Assembly: GCF_003043945.1 (NCBI RefSeq)
Contig: NZ_PYXG01000002.1
Span: 62,001 to 126,000, forward strand
Direction: 5' to 3'
Length of the DNA stretch: 64,000 nucleotides
Source of the DNA: Prevotella sp. oral taxon 376
GTDB taxonomy: Bacteria > Bacteroidota > Bacteroidia > Bacteroidales > Bacteroidaceae
Shown: positions 1 through 8,553 of the stretch, piece by piece
Layout: the number at the start of each line of letters is the position of its first letter
Position numbering within the stretch: position 1 is the first letter of the stretch
The notes under the pieces: generated by a model
What the model saw: only the letters and a program-made list of their open reading frames with translations
The model's database searches: none
What the model was told of the DNA's origin: nothing
Program-made: the position numbers and the translations under genes

Positions 1-1213
1 ACTTCTATTGATTTTGAAATCCTTAGGCTATCAGATTGAAGCCGTTCACTGTAACTTTCATCTTCGTGGTGAAGAGTCGGATAGGGATGAACGGTTCTGT
101 ATCGACCTTTGTGTAGAGGAGGGCATTCCGCTCCATCGGGTTCATTTTGAAACCAAAAGCTATGCGGAGTTGCATAAAGTGAGTATCGAGATGGCCGCTC
201 GAGAACTGCGGTATAAATATTTTGAACAACTTCGTAAGGATATACAGGCCGATGATATCTGTGTGGCTCACCATCGCGATGACAGCGTGGAGACAATTCT
301 TCTGAATCTTGTGAGGGGAACAGGCATTCAGGGCCTTACCGGCATTGCTCCCAGAAACGGGCACATAGTCCGTCCGTTGCTTTGCGTCAGCCGTTTAGAT
401 TTGGAGGATTATCTTAGTCAAAGAGCCCAGAAGTTTGTAACGGACAGCACAAACCTTGTGGAGGATGTTCAGCGGAATAAGATTCGTTTGCGGGTGATAC
501 CTCTTTTGAAAGAAATCAATCCAAAAGCTGTTGAGAATATTTATAAAAGTAGTTTATACCTTAGAGAGGTGGAGAAAGCGGCTCTCAGTACGGTTAAGGA
601 CGGTCTTCTGGAGGGTAAAAAGATACTTTTCAAGCGCTTACGGGAAACCCCCTCTCCCGAGTTTAGTCTTTGGTATGTGTTGAAAGACTTTCATTTCTCG
701 TCTTTTCAGATAGAAGAGATGCTTGAGGCCATTGGTTCCCAGAGTGGCAAGGAATGGCATTCAGACTCACATGTTGTGGTTACCGATCGAGATGGTTTTG
801 TCATCGATAAAATCAAAAAGCAAGATTTCTTTTCAATGAAGATTATCGGAGAGGGTAGTTATATTCTCCCAAACAGTGGATTAAAACTGATAATCCGTTC
901 AGTACCGAAGCCTGGGGACTTTAGGATAGACAAGAGCAAAACGGTGGCCATGCTTGATGCGGAGCTCGTGAAGTTTCCCTTGACCGTGAGGAATACCATA
1001 ACCGGGGACAGCTTTGCTCCATTCGGAATGAAAGGGACGAAACTTGTGAGTGATTTTCTCACGGATTTAAAGAAAGATATTTTGTCGAAGCGGGAGCAAC
1101 TTGTGGTAACAGATGTGAGTGGCAACATTCTCTGGATCATGAACGAAAGGCCCGATAATCGTTTCAGGATAACTGCAGAAACCAGGAATATCCTGATTCT
1201 CGAGATAGATTAA
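1..1213 (+). CDS. tilS: tRNA(Ile)-lysidine synthase, 5' end outside window
   Basis: TilS uses ATP to attach lysine to the wobble cytidine of tRNA-Ile(CAU), so that it reads AUA codons. The open frame runs in from the left edge, so the N-terminal SGGxDS ATP-pyrophosphatase loop is not in the window. Visible family marks are VHCNFHLRGEESDRDERFC, the AHHRDDSVETILLNLVRGTG stretch typical of the catalytic domain, and a late NKIRLRVIPLL segment. A C-terminal substrate-binding domain follows, with PFGMKGTKLVSDFL close to the usual end. The stop codon overlaps the stop codon of the opposing zinc-ribbon gene by two bases. Family call is firm; the true start cannot be seen. Confidence 0.93.
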   Translation, partial: LLLILKSLGYQIEAVHCNFHLRGEESDRDERFCIDLCVEEGIPLHRVHFETKSYAELHKVSIEMAARELRYKYFEQLRKDIQADDICVAHHRDDSVETILLNLVRGTGIQGLTGIAPRNGHIVRPLLCVSRLDLEDYLSQRAQKFVTDSTNLVEDVQRNKIRLRVIPLLKEINPKAVENIYKSSLYLREVEKAALSTVKDGLLEGKKILFKRLRETPSPEFSLWYVLKDFHFSSFQIEEMLEAIGSQSGKEWHSDSHVVVTDRDGFVIDKIKKQDFFSMKIIGEGSYILPNSGLKLIIRSVPKPGDFRIDKSKTVAMLDAELVKFPLTVRNTITGDSFAPFGMKGTKLVSDFLTDLKKDILSKREQLVVTDVSGNILWIMNERPDNRFRITAETRNILILEID

Positions 1214-1503
1214 GTCCAGAATTCTTTCTCATCGGTAACTCTCATCTCGCCCGCACACCTCGGACAGGTGTACAGGTTCCATACCCTAATCTTATCACTT
1301 CCGCACCTTAGACAGAGTCTGCCTGTCTCTGTACTGTACGATGGAGCGACATCTCCGATGACCCCGCCTACCACAATGTTCTGGATGGTGTGGCATTCCG
1401 GGCAAGTCATAGGGGTAATGTGCTGGCCGAAGAGACCTTTTCCTTCGTAGACCTCCGCTTTGTATCCGCATTGCTCACAGATATAGGTCCTTTTCCATGC
1501 CAT
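1210..1503 (-). CDS. small double zinc-ribbon protein
   Basis: A 97-residue protein with three CxxC pairs (CEQC near residue 9, CPEC near 34, CLRC near 64) and a fourth, CPRC, near 80. They pair into two zinc ribbons, one at each end, so it probably binds two zinc ions. I do not recognise a characterised family; it could bind nucleic acid or act as a protein adaptor. Its start lies 29 bases inside the 3' end of the upstream glycosyltransferase gene, which suggests translational coupling in the same leftward transcript. At the other end it converges with tilS with overlapping stop codons and no room for a terminator. Confidence 0.8.
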   Translation of the reverse strand: MAWKRTYICEQCGYKAEVYEGKGLFGQHITPMTCPECHTIQNIVVGGVIGDVAPSYSTETGRLCLRCGSDKIRVWNLYTCPRCAGEMRVTDEKEFWT

Positions 1504-2578
1504 AGGCCTTTATATATTGTCTGGCCACCTTGATATAGTCGTGATGGCGCTTGATGTACTCCACCGATTGCTTTTTCAAAGGAATGATGCTTTCCGGGTG
1601 CAATACAAGATGTTCCAACTCATGGAAAACACTCTCATAAGAGGGTTGTATATTTACGATGGGGCGGAGTTCTTTTTCGTGCAAGATTTCATAATTCTCC
1701 GGTTCGCCGCCCCCGACCACGATGATGCCTTTGCTCATTGCTGCCAAGGCATTCATGGCCGGAGTATAGCTGTAGAGCTGATCGAGGATGACATCTGAGT
1801 CGTCCATCATGGTTTGGTATTCATGGAAAGGTATGCTTTCCGCGATTTTGAGCTTTGCTTTGTCGGGGTATTTGGCGACGATCTCTTTTGCGGCTTTCAA
1901 CATGATATCCGTCCCTTTATACTCTGAACGCTCTTTATTGATGCCGATGAAAATGTTCAGTTTGTCATGCCGGGTGATGGAAGGCGTTTTCCCAAACCGT
2001 ATCGGATAGGGAATGAAAGTGGTTTTTGAGGAGAAGTTGGGTTTATAACATGCATAATATTCGTATAGGCCGGCGATGATGCCATCACAGTCATTGGCTA
2101 TATTCTTGTTTAAAGATTCTTTCGGAGTACTTGACCAGTCTGCTTTTTCTTTCAAGGCATCCGCATTCATGCGCAATTCATCTCCCATATTAAAGTCGCT
2201 ATAGCGAAGAGGTTTCCGGGTACTGCATTCGTTCACCCAGTAATAATCCATGCCGAAAGCTCCCAGAAAGATTCTTTTGTTGTGTCTGCGGAGATATTTG
2301 TAGATGGGGGCTATTCGTTCTGCTTTTAATTCAAGAAACATGGGATTGATGAGTTGGACCGCATCGAATCCTCTCATCCGTGGAAGATATCCGAGCAGGC
2401 GGCATAGATATTGTAATCCGCCTATCGGTGTGAGCTTTCGCTCAAGGTTCCAGTCGCGTGGATAGTCTTTCCAGAAATCGCCGTTCGAGAGAACGACGAC
2501 TTCGTGCCCCAATGCCCGGAGCCCCTCCGAAAGCGTCCAGTGCACACTGCTATATTCGCCTATGAGCAAGATCCTCAT
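1475..2578 (-). CDS. GT4-like (GT-B fold) glycosyltransferase
   Basis: A 367-residue protein opening with MRILLIGEYSSVHWTLSEGL, a GT-B N-terminal strand-loop, and carrying a C-terminal nucleotide-sugar half with KGTDIMLKAAKEI, DVILDQLYSYTPAMNALAAMSKG and GGGEPENYEIL, the usual donor-site E-x7-E-like region of GT4 enzymes. No signal peptide or membrane span is apparent, so it should act at the cytoplasmic face of the membrane. Its start is immediately after the stop of the upstream GT2 gene (2579), so it sits in a tight leftward operon of three glycosyltransferases. Acceptor and sugar cannot be told from sequence. Likely role: building a surface glycan, capsule or O-antigen repeat. Confidence 0.85.
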   Translation of the reverse strand: MRILLIGEYSSVHWTLSEGLRALGHEVVVLSNGDFWKDYPRDWNLERKLTPIGGLQYLCRLLGYLPRMRGFDAVQLINPMFLELKAERIAPIYKYLRRHNKRIFLGAFGMDYYWVNECSTRKPLRYSDFNMGDELRMNADALKEKADWSSTPKESLNKNIANDCDGIIAGLYEYYACYKPNFSSKTTFIPYPIRFGKTPSITRHDKLNIFIGINKERSEYKGTDIMLKAAKEIVAKYPDKAKLKIAESIPFHEYQTMMDDSDVILDQLYSYTPAMNALAAMSKGIIVVGGGEPENYEILHEKELRPIVNIQPSYESVFHELEHLVLHPESIIPLKKQSVEYIKRHHDYIKVARQYIKAYGMEKDLYL

Positions 2579-3550
2579 TTACCGGATGCCTATTAAAAGA
2601 ATTCGTCTTCCGAGCCTGGAATTCACCATCTTTCGGAAAGTATTATACTTTTTGGAATACTTCTTGTCGGGCAGAGGGAAAAGATCTCTTCCTCGCAGGT
2701 TAGCGATGGTGTGCTCCAGTTGAGTTGCGGAGTGGGTCTCCTTGATCGTATTATATAACAAATCCATTGACAGTTGGTGAACTCTCCGCTCCAAGGCAAT
2801 TCGCTCGCTTGACGGAAGTCTTTCCGATAACTCTTGCAGATGTGCGATAATCTGCATCGTGTCGTTAAGCCTTTTTTCCTTCATAGTCGGGTCAGGAGTG
2901 TTGGTTAGGGAATCTTTGCGCATGCGATAGAAATAGGCTTTGGCCTCCGCCTTATACAGTTTCTCGGCACGCAGAATGAGCTGAGGGGTAAACTCCTCGT
3001 CCTCATGGAGCAGATTCGGGGTAAAACGAAGCTTGCCAAGGATATCCTTTTTAAAGATATAGCCCCATGTCGCTGCTTTCATGTTGTGATTGTGAAGATA
3101 AGCGGTCCCGGTCAAAGGTCCTTCAAAGGCAAATGGAATTTCGGGCTGCGGCTTACTGGTCTCATCAAATAAGACGATGTCTGGATTGTGATATCTCACA
3201 ATATCCAGGCAGTGCTCATAGGGGGCACGAAGAAGATAGTCGTCTCCGTCAACGAACTGGATATATTTCCCGTTGGCCATCTTGAGCCCGATATTGCGCG
3301 CGACAGAAAGCCCTTGGTTCTTCTGGCGTATATAGACCACCTCGTTTCTGTGGGCAATCAGGGCTTCCATGGTGGTCAGCGGAGAGATGTCAGACCCGTC
3401 GTCGACAAGAATTACTTCAATTTCCGAAGGACTTAGAGAGAGGCTAAAGATGCTTTGCAGGCATTCTTCGAGCATCTTTCCGGGTATATTATAATCGGTT
3501 ATAATAAAACTGATTAGTGGATTCTGTGAAATATTTTGTGAAGTCTGCAT
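2579..3550 (-). CDS. GT2 family glycosyltransferase
   Basis: A 323-residue GT-A fold enzyme. It begins after a short polar leader with PLISFIITDYNIP, then VILVDDGSD (the nucleotide-binding Asp pair) and YIQFVDGDDYLL, where the DxD metal site lies. The C-terminal third is helical and unlike any family I can name. Its first 37 bases overlap the end of the preceding GT2 gene, and its stop abuts the start of the GT4 gene, so the three are probably translationally coupled. It shares the GT2 module with its neighbours at 3514-4392 and 5956-6951, but they differ too much to be recent duplicates. Substrate unknown. Confidence 0.87.
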   Translation of the reverse strand: MQTSQNISQNPLISFIITDYNIPGKMLEECLQSIFSLSLSPSEIEVILVDDGSDISPLTTMEALIAHRNEVVYIRQKNQGLSVARNIGLKMANGKYIQFVDGDDYLLRAPYEHCLDIVRYHNPDIVLFDETSKPQPEIPFAFEGPLTGTAYLHNHNMKAATWGYIFKKDILGKLRFTPNLLHEDEEFTPQLILRAEKLYKAEAKAYFYRMRKDSLTNTPDPTMKEKRLNDTMQIIAHLQELSERLPSSERIALERRVHQLSMDLLYNTIKETHSATQLEHTIANLRGRDLFPLPDKKYSKKYNTFRKMVNSRLGRRILLIGIR

Positions 3551-4392
3551 AGATTTTTTAATCCTATTGATTGTTTCAGTTTCAGTTTCAAGCTGTCGTG
3601 ATAGGGCAGAGAGACCAACTGGGGAACCCGGCCCGACAGGTCGTAGACATCAAGGACAATGTTGACGACATGCGCATAGTATTCGGAATCATGCCACAAA
3701 GGCAATATCCGATTATGAGCCTGTAAGAGAGCTTCGAGATCTTGGGGGGTAGCTCTCGCGGTGATACCCTCACCGTTATAGTAATAATTATAGAGTCCCA
3801 CGGGAGTGGTAGCCACCTTTCTGCACCTTTGCAACAGTAGGGGGAGTACGGCTACATCCTCAAAGTTCCTGTCCTCGGGATATTTTATCCCGTCAAACAG
3901 CTTCCTCTTATAGATCTTGTTACAGGCATAGGCATGACGATAAGCTTTTCCCTTGAGCCAATAGGCTTTCATGTCGTCATATTCTTGTTGTGGAAACTGG
4001 ACCACGCGTTGCTTTCGGGGATGTCCGATTCGTTCCGCGATGGGAAATTCAAGCAAGTCGTATTCCGGATGGGCGTCAATCATCTCCATAAGCCTGGCAA
4101 GGCTTTGAGGGGCAAGGGTGTCGTCGCTGTCGACGAAGGTGATATAGTCTCCCTTGGCCAAGGCGACCCCAGAGTTTCGGGCACATCCCAGTCCTCCGTG
4201 GCTCTGGTGGATAACCCGAATCCTGGTATCGGCTTCCGCGAGGTCATCGCAAATGCTCGGACAAGCGTCAGGCGACTCGTCATCTATCAGAATTATCTCC
4301 ATGTCAGGATAGTTCTGCCCCAGAATGCTCCCCACGCAGCTACGAAGAGTCTTCTCGGTGTTGAAAACAGGTATGACGACAGTCAGCTTCAT
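3514..4392 (-). CDS. GT2 family glycosyltransferase, first gene of leftward operon
   Basis: A 292-residue GT-A glycosyltransferase: MKLTVVIPVFNTEKTLRSCV at the N-terminus, IILIDDESPD with the Asp pair at residues 37-38, GGLGCARNSGVALAKGDYI, and FVDSDDTL near residue 90 for the metal-nucleotide site. Acting on the cytoplasmic side, it would transfer a sugar to a lipid-linked acceptor. It is the promoter-proximal gene of the leftward set. A TATCTTTG box on the minus strand at 4398-4405 ends only five bases before the ATG, so its message may be nearly leaderless. The divergent flippase gene begins 88 bases away and probably belongs to the same pathway. Confidence 0.87.
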   Translation of the reverse strand: MKLTVVIPVFNTEKTLRSCVGSILGQNYPDMEIILIDDESPDACPSICDDLAEADTRIRVIHQSHGGLGCARNSGVALAKGDYITFVDSDDTLAPQSLARLMEMIDAHPEYDLLEFPIAERIGHPRKQRVVQFPQQEYDDMKAYWLKGKAYRHAYACNKIYKRKLFDGIKYPEDRNFEDVAVLPLLLQRCRKVATTPVGLYNYYYNGEGITARATPQDLEALLQAHNRILPLWHDSEYYAHVVNIVLDVYDLSGRVPQLVSLPYHDSLKLKLKQSIGLKNLCRLHKIFHRIH

Positions 4393-4397
4393 ATATG

Positions 4398-4405
4398 CAA
4401 AGATA
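4398..4405 (-). promoter_or_regulatory. -7 box of the glycosyltransferase operon
   Basis: The minus strand reads TATCTTTG here, a full match to the Bacteroidota -7 consensus TAnnTTTG. No good TTTG partner is seen 19-21 bases upstream. The box ends five bases before the ATG at 4392. Confidence 0.55.
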
Positions 4406-4480
4406 GTGAAAATCCTGGAAATATAGTTTATGTTTCGTGATTTTTATACTAAAACATGCAATTCTTCGTTCATATTTCAG

Positions 4481-5959
4481 ATGGAGAACCAGGAAGCTAA
4501 TTATCACCATATCCTTAAGTATACCGGAATCTTCGGAGGTGTAGAAGGGATCAACATATTGGTCGGGGTCATTCGCAACAAGCTTGTCGCGATGATTCTC
4601 GGGCCAAATGGAATGGGGCTGGTTTCCCTTTTTAATTCTACCGTCAAGCTCCTTTCCGATTCCACGAACTTTGGCATTGCCATGAGCGGAGTGAAGCAAA
4701 TCTCGGAGGACTACGACCCGCAGGAAGAAAAGGCGAAGCGGGAAGCCTCCGTGTCCCTGATTCGTTCGTGGGCCTTTCTTACCGCATTGCTGGGCATGGC
4801 GCTGTGCGTCGTGTTGAGTCCGCTGCTCAATCGGTGGACTTTTAATTGGGGCGACCACACCTTGCATTTCATTTTTCTCTCTCCGGTCGTGGCATTGATG
4901 GCTATAACAGGAGGTGAAGCCGCCATCCTGAAAGGACTGCGGCAGCTGAAAAGTCTCGCCAAGATTTCCGTGTATAATGTCGTCGGGGCATTGATAACGA
5001 GTGTTCCCATCTATTATTTCTATGCGGAGTCGGGAATAGTTCCTTCTCTTTTTGTCATGGCATTGATAGAGATGCTTCTTACCATAGGGTTCTCCTACAG
5101 GCTTTGCCCGCCTCGCCTGTCGTTCAACAGGCAGTTTCTGCGGAAAGGCATGAATATGATTAAACTGGGAGGGGCTTTTGTCCTGGCAGGGATTATGGGC
5201 AGCGGAGCGGAGTTCATCATCCGCTCTTTCCTCAACAATGCCGGCTCTCTTGAGACGGTTGGTCTCTATAATGCGGGATATATGATGATCATGACCTATG
5301 CGGGAATGGTCTTCTCGGCGATGGAGACCGACTATTTTCCCCGCCTTTCCTCTATTCAAGGCACAGGGTTCTCATTAAATACCTGTGTCAACAGGCAGAT
5401 AGAGGTGAGCATCTTGTTAATTTCCCCGCTGCTTGTAGCATTGATGGTCATCATTCCCATCCTCTTGCCCCTGCTCTATAGTGGAGAGTTTATCTTCGCG
5501 AGGGGGATGATACAGGTGGCAATCTTTGCCATGTATTTGCGGGCCATCACCCTCCCAATAGCCTATCTGCCGTTGGCAAAGGGCGACTCGGTATCGTATC
5601 TGCTGATGGAGGCAGTCTACGACATTGCCGTGGTCTTGCTCGTTATTTGGGGTTTTAAGGCCTGGGGGCTCTGGGGAGCCGGACTTGCGCTCGCCTTGGC
5701 ATCGCTTCTGGAGCTGATGGTGCTGTGTGTCTATATGCGTTGGAAGTATGGCTATCGGTTAGGGAGCTCTGTGCTCAAGTATGCTTCCATACAGTTCTTG
5801 CTGGGGCTGATGTCGTATGGAGCCGTGTGTCAAGGCAATCCCGTCGTCTATTGGCTGCTGGGTGGAGCCTTGCTCGGCGCAAGCCTGTCTTATTCCGTCG
5901 CGGTCTTGAAGAGCAAGACGCACCTGTGGGAATCATTGAAGAGGAGGATAAAGCGATGA
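4481..5959 (+). CDS. polysaccharide flippase, Wzx/MATE-like (MOP superfamily)
   Basis: A membrane protein of about 492 residues with some twelve or more hydrophobic segments. It begins with the pattern of Wzx-type lipid-linked oligosaccharide flippases (YTGIFGGVEGINILVGVIRNK, then ILGPNGMGLVSLFNS). It would move undecaprenyl-linked glycan units across the inner membrane. I start it at the ATG at 4481; an in-frame ATG at 4430 would add a polar 17-residue leader ahead of the conserved N-terminus and looks less natural. Its last bases overlap the next glycosyltransferase start (ATGA at 5956-5959). With five glycosyltransferase-type neighbours it defines a small glycan assembly locus; no polymerase or ligase is visible. 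Confidence 0.85.
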   Translation: MENQEANYHHILKYTGIFGGVEGINILVGVIRNKLVAMILGPNGMGLVSLFNSTVKLLSDSTNFGIAMSGVKQISEDYDPQEEKAKREASVSLIRSWAFLTALLGMALCVVLSPLLNRWTFNWGDHTLHFIFLSPVVALMAITGGEAAILKGLRQLKSLAKISVYNVVGALITSVPIYYFYAESGIVPSLFVMALIEMLLTIGFSYRLCPPRLSFNRQFLRKGMNMIKLGGAFVLAGIMGSGAEFIIRSFLNNAGSLETVGLYNAGYMMIMTYAGMVFSAMETDYFPRLSSIQGTGFSLNTCVNRQIEVSILLISPLLVALMVIIPILLPLLYSGEFIFARGMIQVAIFAMYLRAITLPIAYLPLAKGDSVSYLLMEAVYDIAVVLLVIWGFKAWGLWGAGLALALASLLELMVLCVYMRWKYGYRLGSSVLKYASIQFLLGLMSYGAVCQGNPVVYWLLGGALLGASLSYSVAVLKSKTHLWESLKRRIKR

Positions 5960-6951
5960 GCCGACCCGTTTGCACCATACTCGTAGCGGCCTATAACGCG
6001 GAGAAATATATAGGGAAATGTCTTGACTCATTGTTGGGTCAGACCTTACAGGATATAGAGGTGATAGTCATTGATGACAAGTCGACCGACCGAACACGGG
6101 AAATCATAGCTCGATATGCCGCCGGAAATAGCTGTGTCCACTCCTTGTTCTTGGAGGAGAACCGGGGACAGGCTCATGCCCGGAACGCCGGCCTGAAAGT
6201 GGCAAATGGAAACTATATCTGCTTTTTGGACTCGGATGACTGGCTGGCCGCGGACGCACTTCAACAGGCTGTTGAGGTTTTTGAATCTAATCCACTGGCG
6301 GACTGCGTGTTATTTAATGTTATAAATTATTATTCAGAGACCCTTCAGGAGACTTATCCCATGCCTCCTTTCGAGGTGATGGACGGACAGGAAGCCTTCG
6401 AGAAAAGCCTTTCATGGACTATCCACGGAGTGTATATGGTCAGAACGGATATTCATAGGCGGTATCCTTATGATGAAACATGTCGCAGCTATAGTGATGA
6501 CAACACGACGCGGCTGCATTATTTGGCCGCGAGAGAGGTGCGTTTTTGTGAAGGTAAATATTTTTACAGACAACACCCAGATTCCTCAACTCATAAGATT
6601 GGCACGGGCCGCTATGACTATCTGAAAGCGAACGCACACATGAAGGCGATGCTGGAGGAGATGAACTGCGGAGACCGCATCCTAAATCTTTATGAAAATG
6701 AGCGGTGGCAGAATGTCGTGGGCCTCTACATGTTTTATTTCAAGCATCGGAACAAATTGTCGCAGGCGGATAATGAGTATGGTCTTCGCGAGATAAAGCA
6801 TGCGTGGAAGTCCATAGATACGCGGCGGCTTGCCTGCAAGAACAAAATTAAGTTTGGCTATATTCCCATGCGCCATCCCGCTTGCTGGCCGCTGTTTCGC
6901 CTGCAGGAGGAAGCCTACTTCACCCTTCGGAAACTCATCGGGCATCTGTAG
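5956..6951 (+). CDS. GT2 family glycosyltransferase
   Basis: A 331-residue GT-A enzyme: CTILVAAYNAEKYIGKCLDS, VIVIDDKSTD with the Asp pair at residues 40-41, GQAHARNAGLKVANG and CFLDSDDWL as the metal-nucleotide site. The open frame continues far upstream inside the flippase gene, but homology begins at the ATG at 5956, which overlaps the flippase stop as ATGA and is preceded by GGAGG, an unusually good ribosome site for this genome. It closes the rightward half of the glycan locus. About 17 bases after its stop the first 22-bp palindrome array begins. Confidence 0.88.
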   Translation: MSRPVCTILVAAYNAEKYIGKCLDSLLGQTLQDIEVIVIDDKSTDRTREIIARYAAGNSCVHSLFLEENRGQAHARNAGLKVANGNYICFLDSDDWLAADALQQAVEVFESNPLADCVLFNVINYYSETLQETYPMPPFEVMDGQEAFEKSLSWTIHGVYMVRTDIHRRYPYDETCRSYSDDNTTRLHYLAAREVRFCEGKYFYRQHPDSSTHKIGTGRYDYLKANAHMKAMLEEMNCGDRILNLYENERWQNVVGLYMFYFKHRNKLSQADNEYGLREIKHAWKSIDTRRLACKNKIKFGYIPMRHPACWPLFRLQEEAYFTLRKLIGHL

Positions 6952-6968
6952 AGATGGCTGGCGGAGAT

Positions 6969-7141
6969 GTTACAAGCCGTGTGTAACGCCATTACACGCT
7001 GTTTGTAACATCATTACACGCGGCTTGTAATCGGGCTATATGCGGCCTGTAACCATTCGGTTGGATACTGCCGAAATCGGGAAAAGCCTGTTTTTTTCAA
7101 CTTTCCAGCGTTAATCGTGTTTAAAAAAAGCGGCTTGCTCT
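6969..7141. repeat. Array A: 22-bp phased palindromes (4 clear units, decayed units to 7141)
   Basis: Units start at 6969, 6991, 7013 and 7035, each a 19-bp imperfect palindrome of the type ATTACACGCGGCTTGTAAT followed by three spacer bases. In-phase but weaker palindromes continue at 7057 (TCGG...CCGAA), 7079 (AAAAGCCTGTTTT) and 7123 (AAGCGGCTT centred on 7132, exactly seven periods from the first centre at 6978); the unit at 7101 is degenerate. The array fills most of the gap between the GT2 stop (6951) and the nhaD promoter (7141-7171). Unit words resemble array D. Confidence 0.85.
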
Positions 7142-7171
7142 TGCATATTAAAAGATAATTCAATATCTTTG
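7141..7171 (+). promoter_or_regulatory. nhaD promoter
   Basis: TTGC at 7141 and TATCTTTG at 7164-7171, 19 bases apart, match the Bacteroidota promoter pattern. The -7 box overlaps an in-frame GTG at 7171, which therefore cannot be the start codon; the ATG at 7189 is favoured. Confidence 0.7.
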
Positions 7172-7188
7172 TGAGCAAATTACAGAAA

Positions 7189-8538
7189 ATGATAACACTC
7201 GTAATTACCGCAATCCTGATATTCGCATTCGTATTGATAGCCACGGAGAGGCTTACCAATATCAACAAGGCTGCTGTCGCGATCTTTGCGGGAACTGTGT
7301 GTTGGATGGTGTATATCGCTTACGGGACTGACTTTGTGATGGCCAGGCATGCCCCGGAGTACTCAAGTTTTTTGGAAGGGGCCGTTGCCAATAGCAGTGC
7401 CGTCAAGGAGTATATAGCGAGGAATGTCTTCCTGAAATATGTCGGCAGGGCTTCCGAAATTGTCCTCTTTCTGTTGGCGACGATGTCTATCGTTGAAATT
7501 CTGGATAACAATGGCTGCTTTGATTTTATCCGCCAGTTGCTAAGAACGCGGAGGAGCCGGAAAATGTTGTGGACGATTGCCATCGTTACCTTTGTCATTT
7601 CCGCCAATCTCGATAATCTTACTACGACCGTGATGATGCTTACCATCATGCACGGAATCATCCCGAACCGTAGGCAGAGGATGCTCTATGGCTCGGTCAT
7701 CGTGATTGCTGCCAACTACGGAGGAGCCCTGACGGTTATCGGCGATTCGACGGGACTGCTGCTGTGGAATTCCGGCCTTGTTTCCGCCACTGATTTCTCG
7801 ATGTCCCTCTTGCTGCCCTGCCTGATAGCATGGGCATTGCCGACATGGTGGCTCGGGCGCAGTCTGCCGGAGCGGGTGGAAACAGATTTCGCCACGATGC
7901 CTTATCGTGGCGACGACACAAGGCTGAATATCTGGCAGCGTCTGCTGATGCTCTTCGTCGGCATTGGCGGGCTGTGGTTCATTCCGTCGTTTCACAGTAT
8001 CACGAAGCTGAGCCCGTTTATCGGCGCCTTATGCGTGCTTTCGGTGCTCTGGATCGTGAATGAAGTTGTCAACAGGAAACTCCTTGCGGCCGATGCCAAT
8101 ATACAGCGCAGGATGCCGAGGGTCTTTCAGTATGGGATCATCCAGATGATGCTCTTCGTGATGGGCATTATGCTGGCAGTGGGGGCGGTGAATGAAACCG
8201 GTGCCATCGACTGGCTTTGGGCGCAGCTTGAGGCGCAGATACATAATGTCTGGGTATACGGCATGGCTGCAGGATGCATATCGTCGGTTCTCGATAGTTT
8301 CGCGACCTCGCTGAGCTTCATCACTCTGAATCCGTCTGCGGAGATGAATGCGGATTATTGGAAAATCATCGCGTTCTGTTCGGCGATGGGCGGAAATTTG
8401 CTTTGCATCGGTTCTATAAGCGGCTTGGCGCTGCTGAAGGCAGAGCGTCTGCATGTGGGATGGTATTTCATGCATGTGGGGCAGAAGTGCCTTGTGGGCG
8501 GCTTGGTTGGACTATTGACAATGTACTTTATTTTGTAA
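7189..8538 (+). CDS. nhaD: Na+/H+ antiporter, NhaD-like
   Basis: A 449-residue inner-membrane protein with about twelve hydrophobic segments, of the ion-transporter (IT) superfamily. It would expel sodium in exchange for protons. Supporting motifs are SANLDNLTTTVMMLTIM (the paired-Asp/Asn helix break), VIGDSTGLLLW and CSAMGGNLLCIGSISG. The second half-repeat reads SSVLDSFATSLSF, with Ser where I would expect Asn after the Asp. The start at ATG 7189 is chosen because the -7 promoter box runs through the alternative GTG at 7171. pfkA follows after 15 bases and is probably cotranscribed. Family call good; exact ion use not proven by sequence. Confidence 0.82.
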   Translation: MITLVITAILIFAFVLIATERLTNINKAAVAIFAGTVCWMVYIAYGTDFVMARHAPEYSSFLEGAVANSSAVKEYIARNVFLKYVGRASEIVLFLLATMSIVEILDNNGCFDFIRQLLRTRRSRKMLWTIAIVTFVISANLDNLTTTVMMLTIMHGIIPNRRQRMLYGSVIVIAANYGGALTVIGDSTGLLLWNSGLVSATDFSMSLLLPCLIAWALPTWWLGRSLPERVETDFATMPYRGDDTRLNIWQRLLMLFVGIGGLWFIPSFHSITKLSPFIGALCVLSVLWIVNEVVNRKLLAADANIQRRMPRVFQYGIIQMMLFVMGIMLAVGAVNETGAIDWLWAQLEAQIHNVWVYGMAAGCISSVLDSFATSLSFITLNPSAEMNADYWKIIAFCSAMGGNLLCIGSISGLALLKAERLHVGWYFMHVGQKCLVGGLVGLLTMYFIL

Positions 8539-8553
8539 AACATAAATTGAGAC

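Noticed and set aside
4340..5359. 339-residue open frame antisense to the flippase
   Set aside because: Low-complexity His/Arg-rich translation with no family pattern; it is a shadow of the flippase gene.
5725..5955. 77-residue upstream extension of the third GT2 gene
   Set aside because: It lies wholly inside the flippase gene in another frame and has no glycosyltransferase similarity; the ATG at 5956 is the natural start.
7171..7188. GTG start for nhaD
   Set aside because: The -7 promoter box overlaps this codon, so it would not be in the message.
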